DNA of 64,000 nucleotides from assembly GCA_025765615.1 (NCBI GenBank), contig JAIVFJ010000022.1, forward strand, positions 434,001 to 498,000, read 5' to 3'. A program made the translations under genes and the position numbers. Origin of the DNA: Zopfochytrium polystomum (Eukaryota; Chytridiomycota; Chytridiomycetes; Chytridiales; Chytridiaceae). Positions within the stretch are counted from its first letter, which is position 1. Every line of letters starts with the position of its first letter. The notes under the pieces are model-generated. The model was given only the letters and a program-made list of their open reading frames with translations. It had not been told where the DNA came from and searched no databases. This document shows, piece after piece, positions 9,688 through 19,762 of the stretch.

Positions 9688-11760
9688 ATGTCTTCTTCAA
9701 CCCCCAAGGCTGTTCGCTTCTCTTCTTACGGCTACCAGGCTTGGGAACTGCATGTGGAAGAAGTCATCAAGCCGGTCATAGCATACAATCTTGTTGCCAG
9801 CTTCCTCAAGCCTGATTACTTCGGTCCGTTCAACGAGCACTGCACCAAGGTCGGCATCGGCGCTGCTCCTCCCAGTATTGGTTCTCCCCCAGAATCCTCC
9901 GCAACGGCAGAGGCCAAGGCTGCGTACAGTGAGATGTACCGTCTGCACCACGCTGCCCTTGACAAGTACCACACTGGTATACGCCAAGAACGCAAGACCT
10001 ACAGGGAGCTTGAGGCCCAACACGACAAGGCAGTTGCTACCCTCGACTCCTGCTCGCGCATTGAGGATGTGCGCTCCATGAATGCGGCAAACATCACCAA
10101 CTGCGCTGACCGGTACAAGTGGCTCAATGACAAGTACGCCCTGCAGGACCACACTGGTTCACAGCAGGACAAGTGGCTTGCAACTTACAGTTGTTTGGCA
10201 AAACCCAGAGACTCTGGTCCGGCAGTCCAGGAGTGGTACACCACTCTGACCACACTGGTCACGGATTGGCCAAAGCATTTCAAATGTACTGCCACCACTT
10301 GCAGGGGTGTGACAAACATCCTGCGTTCTGCCATCATCCACAAAGCAAGGGAAACGCTGCCTGGACATGAAATCTTCTCTGGCGTTCGTCAAAATCTTCT
10401 CAAGGGGCTGTCAGGCTACGCCAACACCAGCGATCTCGTCAAGGAGTTGACAAACTGCCACACGCTGTACCAGCAAAGCAAAGAGAAGAACAGCAGACAC
10501 TCTGCTCACCATGGCACTTCTGAGATGGAAACAGCTGCTTCAGCAAAGACCTCAGTGGCAACCAAGAAGCGCAAGATCGGTGAGGCACTCAACGGCAAGC
10601 CTACTTGTGACCTTCATGGAATCTGGGTCTCACACTCTCGCGAGGAATGCCTCAAGTTCCCTCACAGGAAGTCAGAGCCGGCTCGCCCTGCAAAGAAGGC
10701 CAAGGGCAAGCAGCCTGCACACGCCAAAGAAGCCAAGGCCAAGCCAGCTGATTCCAAGAAAGCTACTGAGACTGCCAAGATTGCACGTGAGGTGGCTGCT
10801 AAAGAACACCACCAAGCCTCTTGCGCAGCCTCTGAGGATTCTCCTCCCCACAAATGCTACAGGATGGATACTCCACCACCGCCTACTGAAGCAGAAGACG
10901 TCGAAATGTTGGAGTTCAGTACTGAGGGTGCTGCGCGCCTTGCAGACACATCAGCTCTAGACGACTTCCTTTCAGTAGAAAGGGCACTTGCGGCACGGGA
11001 GTTTGAAATTGGAACATGCCAGGCCGTTGAGGTCGAGGAGGAATTTGAAGTGGAACTCACAGTTACACTTCTTGACGGCAGAATGGATCCAGACTGGATC
11101 ACTGACAACATTGTCTCAAACGTCGGCTACAAAGTGATGTACGAATCTGGACGTTTCCTCTACCGCAACGTCACCTACCGCCGCATCTACGAGACTGCGC
11201 TGATGGCAAGACTTGCTGGCAGCAACCCACACCAGGTCATCCTTGACTCTGGGGCTTCCAGGACAATGTCGCCTTGTGAAGAGCACTTCACAAACTTGCG
11301 GCCCACCTCCCAGCAGATCAAAACAGCTGACGGCTTTGCAACTGCCACTGGAGTGGGCGACTTTACCCTGTTCGTTAACGGAAGAGCTCTCATCATGAGG
11401 AACTCGCTCTATGTGCCAGAGTTCTCAGACACTCTACTCTCGGTTCAGCAAATCGTGCGGCAGACAGGTCACAACGTGACTTTCACAGCAGACACAGCCC
11501 TATTGCATCCTCGGGTACATGGTTCAGACTTTACCATTGCTCACAGGGACACAGGGAATGTCTATGTTGTGGACCCTTCTCTTCTGACGGGACATAATGG
11601 TCTCGACAGGGCAGAACTTGGAAGGGACGCGCCGACTCCTTCGGGGGACGCCCCAGGTGAGTCGCAACAGCAAACTGCTCCTTTGCAAACTGCAACACCA
11701 ACTTTAAGTCAAACTGACCCAGACCCTTTACCAAACCCTCAGAACATTGAAGCAGTCTGA
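9688..11760 (+). CDS. Copia Gag-protease polyprotein, 690 codons
   Basis: The frame is open from 9289, but the first 133 codons lie in the LTR and leader; ATG 9688 (MSSSTPKAVRF) is the first plausible start in the internal region. The N-terminal half is helical Gag. A C-x2-HG...H-x4-C string (CDLHGIWVSHSREEC) sits where the nucleic-acid-binding knuckle is expected. It is followed by a Lys/Ala-rich stretch. The aspartic protease has its catalytic motif ILDSGASRTMSP near nt 11240-11275. The frame ends in TGA at 11758-11760, but the same frame continues at once with integrase sequence, so this stop either inactivates the element or is read through. Confidence 0.8.
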   Translation: MSSSTPKAVRFSSYGYQAWELHVEEVIKPVIAYNLVASFLKPDYFGPFNEHCTKVGIGAAPPSIGSPPESSATAEAKAAYSEMYRLHHAALDKYHTGIRQERKTYRELEAQHDKAVATLDSCSRIEDVRSMNAANITNCADRYKWLNDKYALQDHTGSQQDKWLATYSCLAKPRDSGPAVQEWYTTLTTLVTDWPKHFKCTATTCRGVTNILRSAIIHKARETLPGHEIFSGVRQNLLKGLSGYANTSDLVKELTNCHTLYQQSKEKNSRHSAHHGTSEMETAASAKTSVATKKRKIGEALNGKPTCDLHGIWVSHSREECLKFPHRKSEPARPAKKAKGKQPAHAKEAKAKPADSKKATETAKIAREVAAKEHHQASCAASEDSPPHKCYRMDTPPPPTEAEDVEMLEFSTEGAARLADTSALDDFLSVERALAAREFEIGTCQAVEVEEEFEVELTVTLLDGRMDPDWITDNIVSNVGYKVMYESGRFLYRNVTYRRIYETALMARLAGSNPHQVILDSGASRTMSPCEEHFTNLRPTSQQIKTADGFATATGVGDFTLFVNGRALIMRNSLYVPEFSDTLLSVQQIVRQTGHNVTFTADTALLHPRVHGSDFTIAHRDTGNVYVVDPSLLTGHNGLDRAELGRDAPTPSGDAPGESQQQTAPLQTATPTLSQTDPDPLPNPQNIEAV

Positions 11761-12798
11761 GCTCTTCACAAGAAATTTGGTCACCTGTCTTTATCTTCTT
11801 TGAAGCGTACTTGGTCAAATCTGAATAAAGTTGGTCATTCATTTTTCCTCATTCATGACATTCCCTGCATGACATGTGATGTTGGGAAATTGAAAGCTTC
11901 GCCTATCCACTCCACTTCCAGACCAAACACCACACTGCTTGGTCGTTTACACACTGATGCTGTCCCACTGCCCGCACGTGGACACCATGGTGAAAAACAT
12001 TGGCAACTGGTTGTGGAAGAGTCAACCCGCTGGCTTGACATTGAGTTCCTCAACTCTTTGTCCGACGCGCCCACAGGATTCCGGTCTACGATCGAAAGGT
12101 TTGAACAACAACATGGCAAACATATCACATCTGTGCGCTGTGACAGGGGGGAAATCTTCAAAGATGGAGAATTCAAAACTTGGGCCAATACTCGGCATCC
12201 TCCTATTGTTTTAGAACCTAGTCCTGCATTCACCAAGGAATTCAATGGGCTGGTAGAACGTCAGGTCAACACTCTCAAAGACATGGCACACTGCATGCTC
12301 TTAGAGTCACGATTGCCCCACTCTTTCTTTGTGTATGCAGTCCGCTACGCAGCATACATCAAGAACAGGGTTTACCACTCTTACACTAAGAAAACACCTT
12401 ACGAAGCTTGGTACGGTGAAAAGCCAAATGTTGATCACATCCGCACCTTTGGCTGTTTGGTTATCCACCGTATCCCAAAGGAAAAGCGAACGCTTAAACA
12501 TCCTGACAAAGGGGCACCAGGCATATTCTTAGGGTATAAAGGAAACACTCTTCCAGTAGTCTACGACTTGAAAACCCAGAGAATATCGGAACACTTCCAT
12601 GTCTCCTTTCACGAAAATGTTTTTCCTGGCATTGTGCGGAACTGGAGACAGTTCCTTCATGACTCCCGCTTGAAGGAATGGGGACCAGTCCAACCCACAG
12701 CTCAGGATTTCCAATATCTTTCCTCCTCGTTGCATACTCCCGCTATGTCCACTGATCCAGATGTGGCACATCCTGACGCTCTGTCTGACTCACAATAA
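11761..12798 (+). pseudogene. Copia integrase, separated from gag-protease by one TGA
   Basis: This is in the same frame as the upstream polyprotein and directly after its TGA. It opens with the gag-pre-integrase zinc finger: His residues in LHKKFGHLS and Cys residues in CMTCDVGK. The integrase core follows, with the D,D,E triad in HTDA, RCDRGEIFKDGEF and NGLVERQ. The C-terminal part has the copia-type FGCLVIHRIPKEKR and GIFLGYKG segments. The frame ends at TAA 12796-12798, shortly before unit X, with no reverse transcriptase. There is no ATG at the junction; the frame there needs read-through or is dead. Confidence 0.8.
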
Positions 12799-12915
12799 GA
12801 CGATGTACCTGTTAGTTTTGGGTCTTTTGGTGTAAGCAGTGTGCAGGAGCTTTGACCAGTTTCTGCTCTGCAAGGATGACTTGCAGCATTTTGCAAGTGA
12901 TGGTCCTTGGTCCTT

Positions 12916-13059
12916 GTAACAGTTTTGTATAAAGACAAACACAAGACTGACAGAAGCCAAGATCAACCTCCCACCACCACCACCTTCAGTAGTGTACACC
13001 ACAGCAGCCCAACCCATCAATCAGCCATCATAGCGAATTCTTTCATACAAAACTGTTAC
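12916..13059. repeat. 15-bp inverted repeat in unit X leader
   Basis: GTAACAGTTTTGTAT at 12916-12930 is matched by its exact reverse complement at 13045-13059, 114 bp apart, flanking a CCA-rich stretch. A transcript starting upstream could fold into a stem. The second arm is the block also conserved in the related leader near 8153-8184. Confidence 0.75.
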
Positions 13060-13510
13060 CCATCCCAATCACTTCCCCCGTGGTTTCAACAAAATCCAAT
13101 CAGTAGAAGGGGTTGTACGCTTTTCAGATCTGCCAACTTCGTGGAGCGATCACGGGCGCTACAGACATCATACAGCGATTTCGTTACTACCATCGGAAAG
13201 CTCTTGATCTCCTCTTTCCAACAAACCCACCTGATCTCGGATCGGACGCTCCTACGTCGTATCCACCGCCTCCAAAGTCGTCACCCACTTTTCCAACTTC
13301 AACCTCAATTTGCTCGCCTTCCAGACCTCCCCCAGCCGATCCCAAGCTATCATTGGAAAGGCCTGCTTCGGGACTACACGACTGTCACCAACGGCACCCC
13401 AAAATCACTCTCCTTTGTGATAAGCGACGCCTTTTTCCATTCAGGGTCACCAGATTACCTCCAACCCTCACCATTAATTTTTGATTTTTTGTCCCAATTG
13501 GAGACAATGA

Positions 13511-13531
13511 CCCCCCCCCCCCCCCCCCCCC
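13511..13531. repeat. 21-nt C homopolymer
   Basis: An uninterrupted run of 21 C about 125 bp before the gag-like ATG. It is the same length as the G run in the inverted copy. Confidence 0.95.
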
Positions 13532-13655
13532 TACCTGACACACACCAAGCTAACAAACCAACTTTTCATCTGCTGCAACACCACCTTCACAACACACCCA
13601 AAATCCAACGAAATCCCTTCAAACTTGGCACACATAATCATCCTGAGAAAACAAC

Positions 13656-14278
13656 ATGACTACTGACTCAACCAATCACATCAACGCAGAGCAGAACGAT
13701 GCAGTTGATCCACTAGACCTCTGTGACACTGGAACCTGTCTCATCAGAGATGGACCATTCCAAGGACAGAGATTCCAATTGGTGCCTCCGTCTTGTGGAC
13801 CAGAGAAAGTAACTTGGTTTTCTGGTGCACAGAACCAGAATGCACATTGCTGTCTAATCATTCCTCGCCACATCTATCGAGCCCTCACCCAAATCACACC
13901 TGGTTGAAACTTCACTTACGAATTGGTTGGCGAATTGGGAATAATTTGCCGCACAGCAGACCAGGGACTTGCAAAGGAGATCATTAACGACTTTGAACAC
14001 ATCAAAATGGAACCAACTGAAGCATCAGATGCCTTCATTACCTGATTCACCGAAGCGTACCATTAAGTCGACAGCTTTGCAAAGTCAGCAGCTGGAGAAC
14101 TTCTCCATCATATTCGCCCTTTCCAACAAGTTGTTCGAATCTTTGTTGGCTCACTGGGCCAAAGCCTGTTGGATATGGGAAAAGGAAAAGTTTTTCTTGT
14201 TGTCGGCAACCCAGCTCCTCAGATAACAAGTTTAGCGAAACTAATCTCACTCTTCAAAACCTGTTTGACAAAACAACT
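13656..14278 (+). pseudogene. Decayed gag-like gene in unit X (right)
   Basis: It begins with ATG at 13656 (MTTDSTNHINAEQND) and stays open for 83 codons to TGA 13905-13907. The same frame continues with GIICRTADQGLAKEIIND and IKMEPTEASDAFIT, interrupted by a second TGA and a TAA. It resembles the gag-like protein at 6695-7137 along its length. Codon use and A/C-rich composition differ from the genes beyond 20 kb. Confidence 0.6.
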
Positions 14279-14664
14279 ATGATAAGCAACACATCGAGCT
14301 GGCCAATCAAAGTGACAAAGGCTCAACTACTACTGCACCAGAAATCACCACACCAACTGTTACTATCCTGGTTATCTGCTTCTTCATATCAATTGAAGAA
14401 CAAACAGCAGAGGTCCTCAAAAACCAACTTGCTCCATCAACTAATAATCAATCTGCTAAGTGTTTTGCTCTTCTCTTTTGATATGCATCAAAGTAACTGC
14501 CTTTATCCTCTCAACATTCAGCCATGCAGTCTCCTGTCAGTAATGATTCATCATTCCATGAACATCAACACAGGCATTTTAGTTTTTGGAGACCTGCACC
14601 TCTAACAACTGTCCCTGTGCCCTTTTAATAATACTTACTCATTTTCAACAGGGCATAACAAATT

Positions 14665-14735
14665 AGGATTTAATGATATGGTGTCTTGCTCGCCTATTGA
14701 CCCATGGGGTTGGCGGTTCAATTTCTGGATTCCCT
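14665..14735 (+). other. tRNA-like / SINE-like promoter remnant (weak)
   Basis: TAATGATATGGT at 14671-14682 resembles a Pol III A box, and GGTTCAATTTC at 14715-14725 resembles a B box. Their spacing of about 45 nt fits a tRNA gene. The T-arm and acceptor stems do not pair, so it is not a functional tRNA; at best it is a tRNA-derived repeat. The mirrored copy is at about 4786-4840 on the minus strand. Confidence 0.25.
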
Positions 14736-15939
14736 GATACAATTATCATTGACATGGCCACCTTTTGAGATCAGAGTGTTTTCAACCACACTGAAACTCT
14801 CACCATCAAACATATTAGTGATTGGGATGACCAATAGTTGTGCAAGTGCCAACCCTCACAACCATGGCAACCTTGTGCAATTTCCTCATAACTTTGGACT
14901 CTGTTACATCATGCAATTCCTCTCTTTATCTTTGCTCACATAACTTCAGCCAAAGACAATTTGCTGTCCATTCATTGATAGAACAAGCTGGTTGAGTAGT
15001 TTAACCATCCTCTAACCATTTTGCCAGTACAACATCAAACATCATCTTCCACTTAGGGGGGAGGATTCTAGGGATAAGTGAAAGATGATCACTGGCACTG
15101 TATTGCCAATTAGATGGAGGATGCTTGGAATAAGTGAACGATGATCATCAGCACAGAGTTGCAAAGTGGTCTCAGCATGGATTGGCACCAACTTGGCATG
15201 GTCTTCTTGGTGCCAGGCTGCTGGCTTGGGAAAACACTCTATCCATTTTAGCCAAATGAAACTGGACTCAGGAGTCAAACTATGGAATACACTATTATTG
15301 CTGGGCTTACTTGACCCTGGCTAGGGACCTCAACTCACACATGTTGACTGCTTCAGCTTTTATACACAGACACACTAACACACTACACCAGGTCCCACAT
15401 CACAGGAAATTCCACAGCCATACCTGAATCCTCACCTTGATTGCATCACCCTGATGAATTATCCTAACCAACTTCTGTGACAAAACACAATGTTCCTTGA
15501 AATAACTTTTGCCTCATTCTGAGGAGTATCAACGTTTATCTTTATTGGACACTCAACACTAACACTTTTTCAGAGCAAACTATAAACAAGCTCAACCTTG
15601 CAAGATTACTGAAGTTCCATTCTCTCTAAGATTCTTCCTTAGCCAAACCAAATCTAACTGACTCTAGATTTCAAACTGCTCTTAATAGAGTCACTCCAGA
15701 ACAGCTATGTTCTTTGAATGCCTCATGCATTCATGCAGCATAACCAGGATCTGGAAGCTTCAGAGATTGCCCTCAACTTTTGTAATCTGACCAGAAACTT
15801 TGTGGTTTTGGCTTGGATGTTAGACTTGACAAAAACATTCTGCTGATTCTTTAACGAGGCAGAGTACAAAGACATCAGGCTAAGTCTTTGTTCCCTTTGC
15901 TTGCACTAACACTCTTCTACTAGCATAAATTCCACAACA

Positions 15940-18628
15940 CCCTACTGGCACGGAGCTGCCCACCGAAAGCAAAGCTGAAGTGACACAGCCTGAGGCTATC
16001 CCAATCTCCTTGGTTTCTACTCCCGTAAAAGAATTGAGTGCCCCAAGCGCATATCTGGAGACTTATGTCAGTCTCGACAACTGCATTGCAACAGTAGCCC
16101 GCGTTTCAGCCTGGGTCCAAGGGTTGTATTCTTCCTGACTGCCTGGTTGATACTGGCTCCAATCACAATGTTGTGACTACTGCATTTCTGGAGAAGCTAC
16201 GCAAATCACCTGTAATGACTCCTTTGAGTCGACCTGCCATGAATAAAGGAATAGGTGGACAAGTGCCTATTTTGGATCATGTTTACATGAAGTCAACTTT
16301 GGAAGAAGTGGCGCCTGTGCAAAATGGTTCCGCTTCTCTGTCGTCCCTCATTGTCCCTGTGCCGTCATTCTTGGAACACCTGTTCTTAAAGAGTTTTGCA
16401 CCATTATCTCTTTTTACCCTAATGTGGAAGGCTCAGACTCCCTGTGGAGGCACAACATGGTTTAAAACTTCTCTCATCTCTTACCAGCATGTTACCGCCA
16501 GTAACGAGACCAACGTCTCCCAACCAGACGAGGCTGTTGACATTGTTGTTTCTGAAGACATTGTCCTGGCCCCAAATCACAGTTGCACTGTTAAGGTTCA
16601 TCTCTCCCATCCTATGATTCACAGGAATGGCTTCGTTCACGCAACGCCTTTTTGCATCCCTCTTGGATAAGAAATACACTTCCCTGGTTCACTCCTCACT
16701 GCCGCTGACCTACACCACTGTGATGGTGAAACTTGCTGGTTCTATGTACCCCTGCCAAGCCAGTACAGATTGCAGCAGGAACCTGTGTTGCCCATATCTT
16801 TGATGTACCATCCAGCCTGGACGGCTCTGAGGTCACCACACCAGTGCTGCCTGTCCCAGAGAGTCTCCATAACTCCCCTGATGACCTTCTTGCTATGTTC
16901 AGTGTTGCACAGAAGTATGAGCCTGAGACTTGGAGTCCTTCCTGAGTGCCCTTGACAACATCGAGAAAGGTCCCTCTGGTCTGTACGCTGAGGCAGCCCC
17001 TGATCCCTCTGAAGACGTTGAACTTGTGGAAGACTTCTCTGAGGCTCCACCTCTTCCTAATGCGGTTGAGGATGTTTTCTGTCTCTTTGAGGAGGCAGAG
17101 GAAGACCCTGGTAATGAGTCTGACGCTGAAACCTCCTCGCAGAGGAGGATGGTTCTTCTGTTGCTGATATGCCGCGCTGAAATACTACACACCCAGACAA
17201 GCTGGAGTACCTTCCAGCTGAAGCCAATATGACTGATGAAGAGATATGGGCTAAGTTGAAAACAAGCATATTGCTGAGATTTTTGGTGAAGAGACAGTTA
17301 CACATCTAAAGAAACTAGTGGACAAGTACATTAATATCTTCTGGCCTGGTGTCATCACTGGTTCTAAGTTCCCACCCCCCCACACCATCGAGTTGCAAGA
17401 GGGTGCTAAGGTTCCTGCTAGTAACCCCTACCTGGAAGGACTTGGCGCACAGAGGTGCTCCGAGAGCACATTGGCCAGATGAAGAACGCTAATGTCATAC
17501 TGTGAAAGTCGCTCCCCTTTTGCAGCACCTGTAGTCCTTGCTAAGAAACCTGATGGTTCGTGGCGCTTCTGTGCTGACTTCAGGAAACTGAATGAAATCA
17601 CAATCAAGGACCAATATCCACTTCCCCGAATTGAGGAAGTCTTTGACGCAATTAGTAACAAATGCATCTTTAATGCCATGGATTTGCTTAGTGGCTTCTG
17701 GCAAATCCCTGTCAAAGAGGAGGATCGCCACAAAACGGCGTTTATATCTTCACAAGGCCTCTTTGAGTTTAAAGTCATGCCTTTGGCCTTTGTAATAGTC
17801 CCCCACCTTTCCAAAAGAGCGATGGATCATGTTCTTGCTGGCATCAAGTGTTATACTGCATGGTGTATGTAGATGATGTTGTTGTGTACTCCTAAACACT
17901 CGACGAACACTTTGAACACCTTGAAGGTGTCTTTGCATGTTTCTCCAAGTACTACAACCTGAAGTTAAAACCTTCCAAGTGCAATCTGTTCCACTTGGAT
18001 CTCCCATTCCTTGGACATCGTGTCTCCCAGGCAGGTCTCCGTAAAGACCCTGCTAAAATGGTTGAACTCAACCAGTACCTGGTGCCGAAGACTTTGAACC
18101 AGCTTCAGCAGTTCTTGGGATTCACCAACTACTTTAAGTGTTTCATCCCAAACTATTCAGATAAGGTTCAACCTTTAAACGATCTGTTATCCCACAAACT
18201 TCCATTTATGTGGACGGAACGTCAAGACAAGGCCTTCAACCTTGTCTGCAAAGAGTTGAAAGTCAATACAATTCTCTCTATCCCACAGAAAGGGGATAAG
18301 CTTCTAATTGAAGTTGATGCCTCAGGCTATGCCCTTGGCGCTGCCCTTTACATTGTGGACCCACAGGAACCCCATAATCGAGAGAAGCAAAAACCTGTTG
18401 CCTTTTCTTCCTGTGTTCTTGCTGATGCTGAGATGCGCTATTGGACTCATGATCGTGAAGGTCTTGCTATTGTGTGGGCTGTTGACACCTTTGAGCTCTA
18501 CCTGTTTGGTCAGTCATTCATCGTCGAAACAGACCACACACCACTCCTGCAGCTGTTCAAGAAAGCACCACTTACTGGATGCTTTGCATGCTGGGCACGT
18601 ACTTGTGACCTTCAGGAGTTTCCTTAAG
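15940..18628 (+). pseudogene. Ty3/gypsy pol: protease, reverse transcriptase, RNase H (broken)
   Basis: The order of domains identifies a gypsy-type pol. A retropepsin motif DTGSNHNVVT lies near 16148-16178. Reverse transcriptase follows at 17492-18060, with KKPDGSWRFCADFRKLN, the palm segment AMDLLSGFWQIPV and the catalytic YVDDVVVYS at about 17866-17892. The connection and RNase H follow at 17995-18627, with FLGFTNYF, EVDASGYALGAAL and ETDHTPLLQLF. It is dead: there are frame changes near 16670, 16945, 17480 and 17866, and stop codons such as the TAA after YVDDVVVYS. No gag is present upstream; the sequence begins directly at the unit X end. The reading stops at 18625-18627, where inverted integrase sequence starts. 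Confidence 0.85.
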
Positions 18629-19006
18629 TGAACTGCGACACGCTCCCAGGGGGTGTTTCCAATAGGTATGGGATGGAGAGTTCCAATCCGGGCTGGAACA
18701 CTCTTGCTCTTTTGGCAAACATGGCAGCTGGCGACATGATTGCGTAAGTCTCTGGACATGTTGGGCCAGTAGAAACAATCAGACATGGTTTCTAGTACCT
18801 TTATAGAGCCGAGGTGGCCAGAGAAAGGCTCATCGTGCATGAGCCAGAGCACCTCGCGTCGGAGCCTGTCTGGGACAGCAACTGCAAGTCTCAGTGGGGA
18901 CTTTCGAGCCAGGTACAAAAAGGAGTTCCTAATAACGTAAGGACTCCGTCCTTCACAATGGTCAGGGCAGCCCGAGCGCTCATAGCCTTAGCATCTGAGT
19001 CGTCAG
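18629..19006 (-). pseudogene. Inverted gypsy integrase zinc-binding fragment
   Basis: On the minus strand, from about 18918 down to 18629, the frame reads through a typical gypsy integrase HHCC region: HDEPFSGHLGSIKVL, YWPNMSRDLRNHV and CHVCQKSK. It then stops being integrase-like at PWERVAVH, and the rest of the open frame is simply the reverse complement of the RNase H end. In an intact gypsy element this domain follows RNase H on the same strand, so the fragment has been flipped at its junction near 18628. The upstream part (18919-19006) is frameshifted sequence leading to the LTR. Confidence 0.8.
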
Positions 19007-19317
19007 TGTTATGAATCACCCTCTGGAAACCTCTGGAACCTTCTAGAACAATCCTTCATGGAACCTTGTGGAACCTTCTGGAACCTTCTTTGCTTTCCTG
19101 ACTTGTCTTGTTGTCATTGGATCATTGGTATCATTGTATTACTAATTGCTCTTTCTGGAACTTTCTTTGAGTCTTGACAAGGAAGACTCTCAAAAGGTAT
19201 AAAAGGGGGATGGGGGACCTGTCCCATCTCTCAAGTGAATTATTGTTTCCAATACAATCATCACTCCTCTCAGTTCCTTGTCTGCCTTGTCCTGCCTGTC
19301 CTGCCAAGTTCCTGACA
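19007..19317 (+). repeat. LTR-B, full-length copy (311 bp)
   Basis: It begins TGTTATGAATCACC and ends GTTCCTGACA. A TATA box at 19198-19204 gives plus orientation. It is the longer partner of the solo LTR at 637-858 and shows what that copy lost. No target duplication is visible (GTCAG before, GCAGG after), consistent with being the 3' LTR of a rearranged element rather than a clean solo LTR. It marks the right boundary of the retroelement nest. Confidence 0.8.
19198..19204 (+). promoter_or_regulatory. TATA box of LTR-B
   Basis: TATAAAA in the context CAAAAGGTATAAAAGG. It would drive transcription out of the nest towards 19.3-19.8 kb. Confidence 0.6.
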
Positions 19318-19762
19318 GCAGGGATGCTTTGTTCTCGGCCTAACGAAGCAGATGGAGTCACTGGGACTGATGTAGCTGATGGATAATGCCTTGGAACTAA
19401 AAACCCTGAACTAATAATAGGTCCTGATCCGCGTGGTTTTGTGACAGGCACTCAGGCACACTTGTTTTTGCAAATAAAATTACTCGACTAGGTGGTGTCA
19501 CTGAAGGTTTTGGAAGTTGTCCACTGAGGAAGGAAGCAGTTTGGGGACAAATTCATACACTGGCAGTGTCCGACCCTCAAATTCTGCCATCCCTGCAAGC
19601 TTGCATATTATGAAAACTTCGTGAAAGTGTCCTGGTTTTTGAAAAACAGCCGACCTCCCCATGGAATGCCACTTATAAATTTGGAGTTTGTGACTAGTTG
19701 AAAATTTGCACCAAGCAGAAAAAAGGAGTAAATGACGTCAAAACAAGCAGCTTTAACAAACA
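19318..19762. other. Boundary between repeat nest and genes; nothing recognised
   Basis: No credible frame, repeat or RNA gene is visible. It is the 3' flank of the minus-strand gene that ends at 19763. Confidence 0.5.

Larger units (their letters stand above)
8262..12809 (+). mobile_element. Ty1/copia LTR retrotransposon, 3' truncated
   Basis: The element consists of a 5' LTR (8262-9474), a leader, and a gag-protease-integrase reading frame to 12798. The integrase precedes the missing polymerase, which is the copia order. Sequence identity with copia stops at 12809, where unit X begins with TGTTAG. Reverse transcriptase, RNase H and the 3' LTR are absent. The internal region begins at 9475 (CAAAGCTACC...), where I see no standard initiator-Met primer-binding site. 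Confidence 0.85.
12810..15939 (+). mobile_element. Unit X, right copy (3.1 kb)
   Basis: Inverted partner of 3572-6694. It starts TGTTAGTTTTGGG and ends CCACAACA. The outer 105 bp on the left differ from the partner by about seven substitutions plus a 7-bp duplication (TTGGTCC). The last 34 bp on the right differ at four sites. The roughly 3 kb between differ at one site that I found (14912 versus 4599). TATA boxes at 12928-12934 (+) and 15358-15364 (-) point inwards. Flanks GTACC and CCCTA do not form a target duplication. Upstream is truncated copia, downstream a decayed gypsy pol. Whether X is a non-autonomous element, a composite of two LTR fragments, or the 5' part of the gypsy element is unresolved. 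Confidence 0.7.

Noticed and set aside
12907..13659. 250-codon open frame in unit X (also 5852-6628 on minus)
   Set aside because: Low-complexity Ser/Pro/His composition spanning a C homopolymer, upstream of the gag-like ATG; reads like leader sequence, not a protein.
3572..15939. Treating the whole 3.5-16 kb stretch as one giant palindrome or hairpin
   Set aside because: The left copies of the copia LTR and LTR-B are solo insertions with their own target duplications, and the 6.1-kb spacer between the X arms holds an asymmetrical copia element. Only the individual repeats are inverted.
12810..15939. Unit X as a simple 3.1-kb LTR of the gypsy element that follows
   Set aside because: It contains a gag-like gene and two opposing TATA boxes, and no target duplication or primer-binding site supports that reading. 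Left open rather than called.
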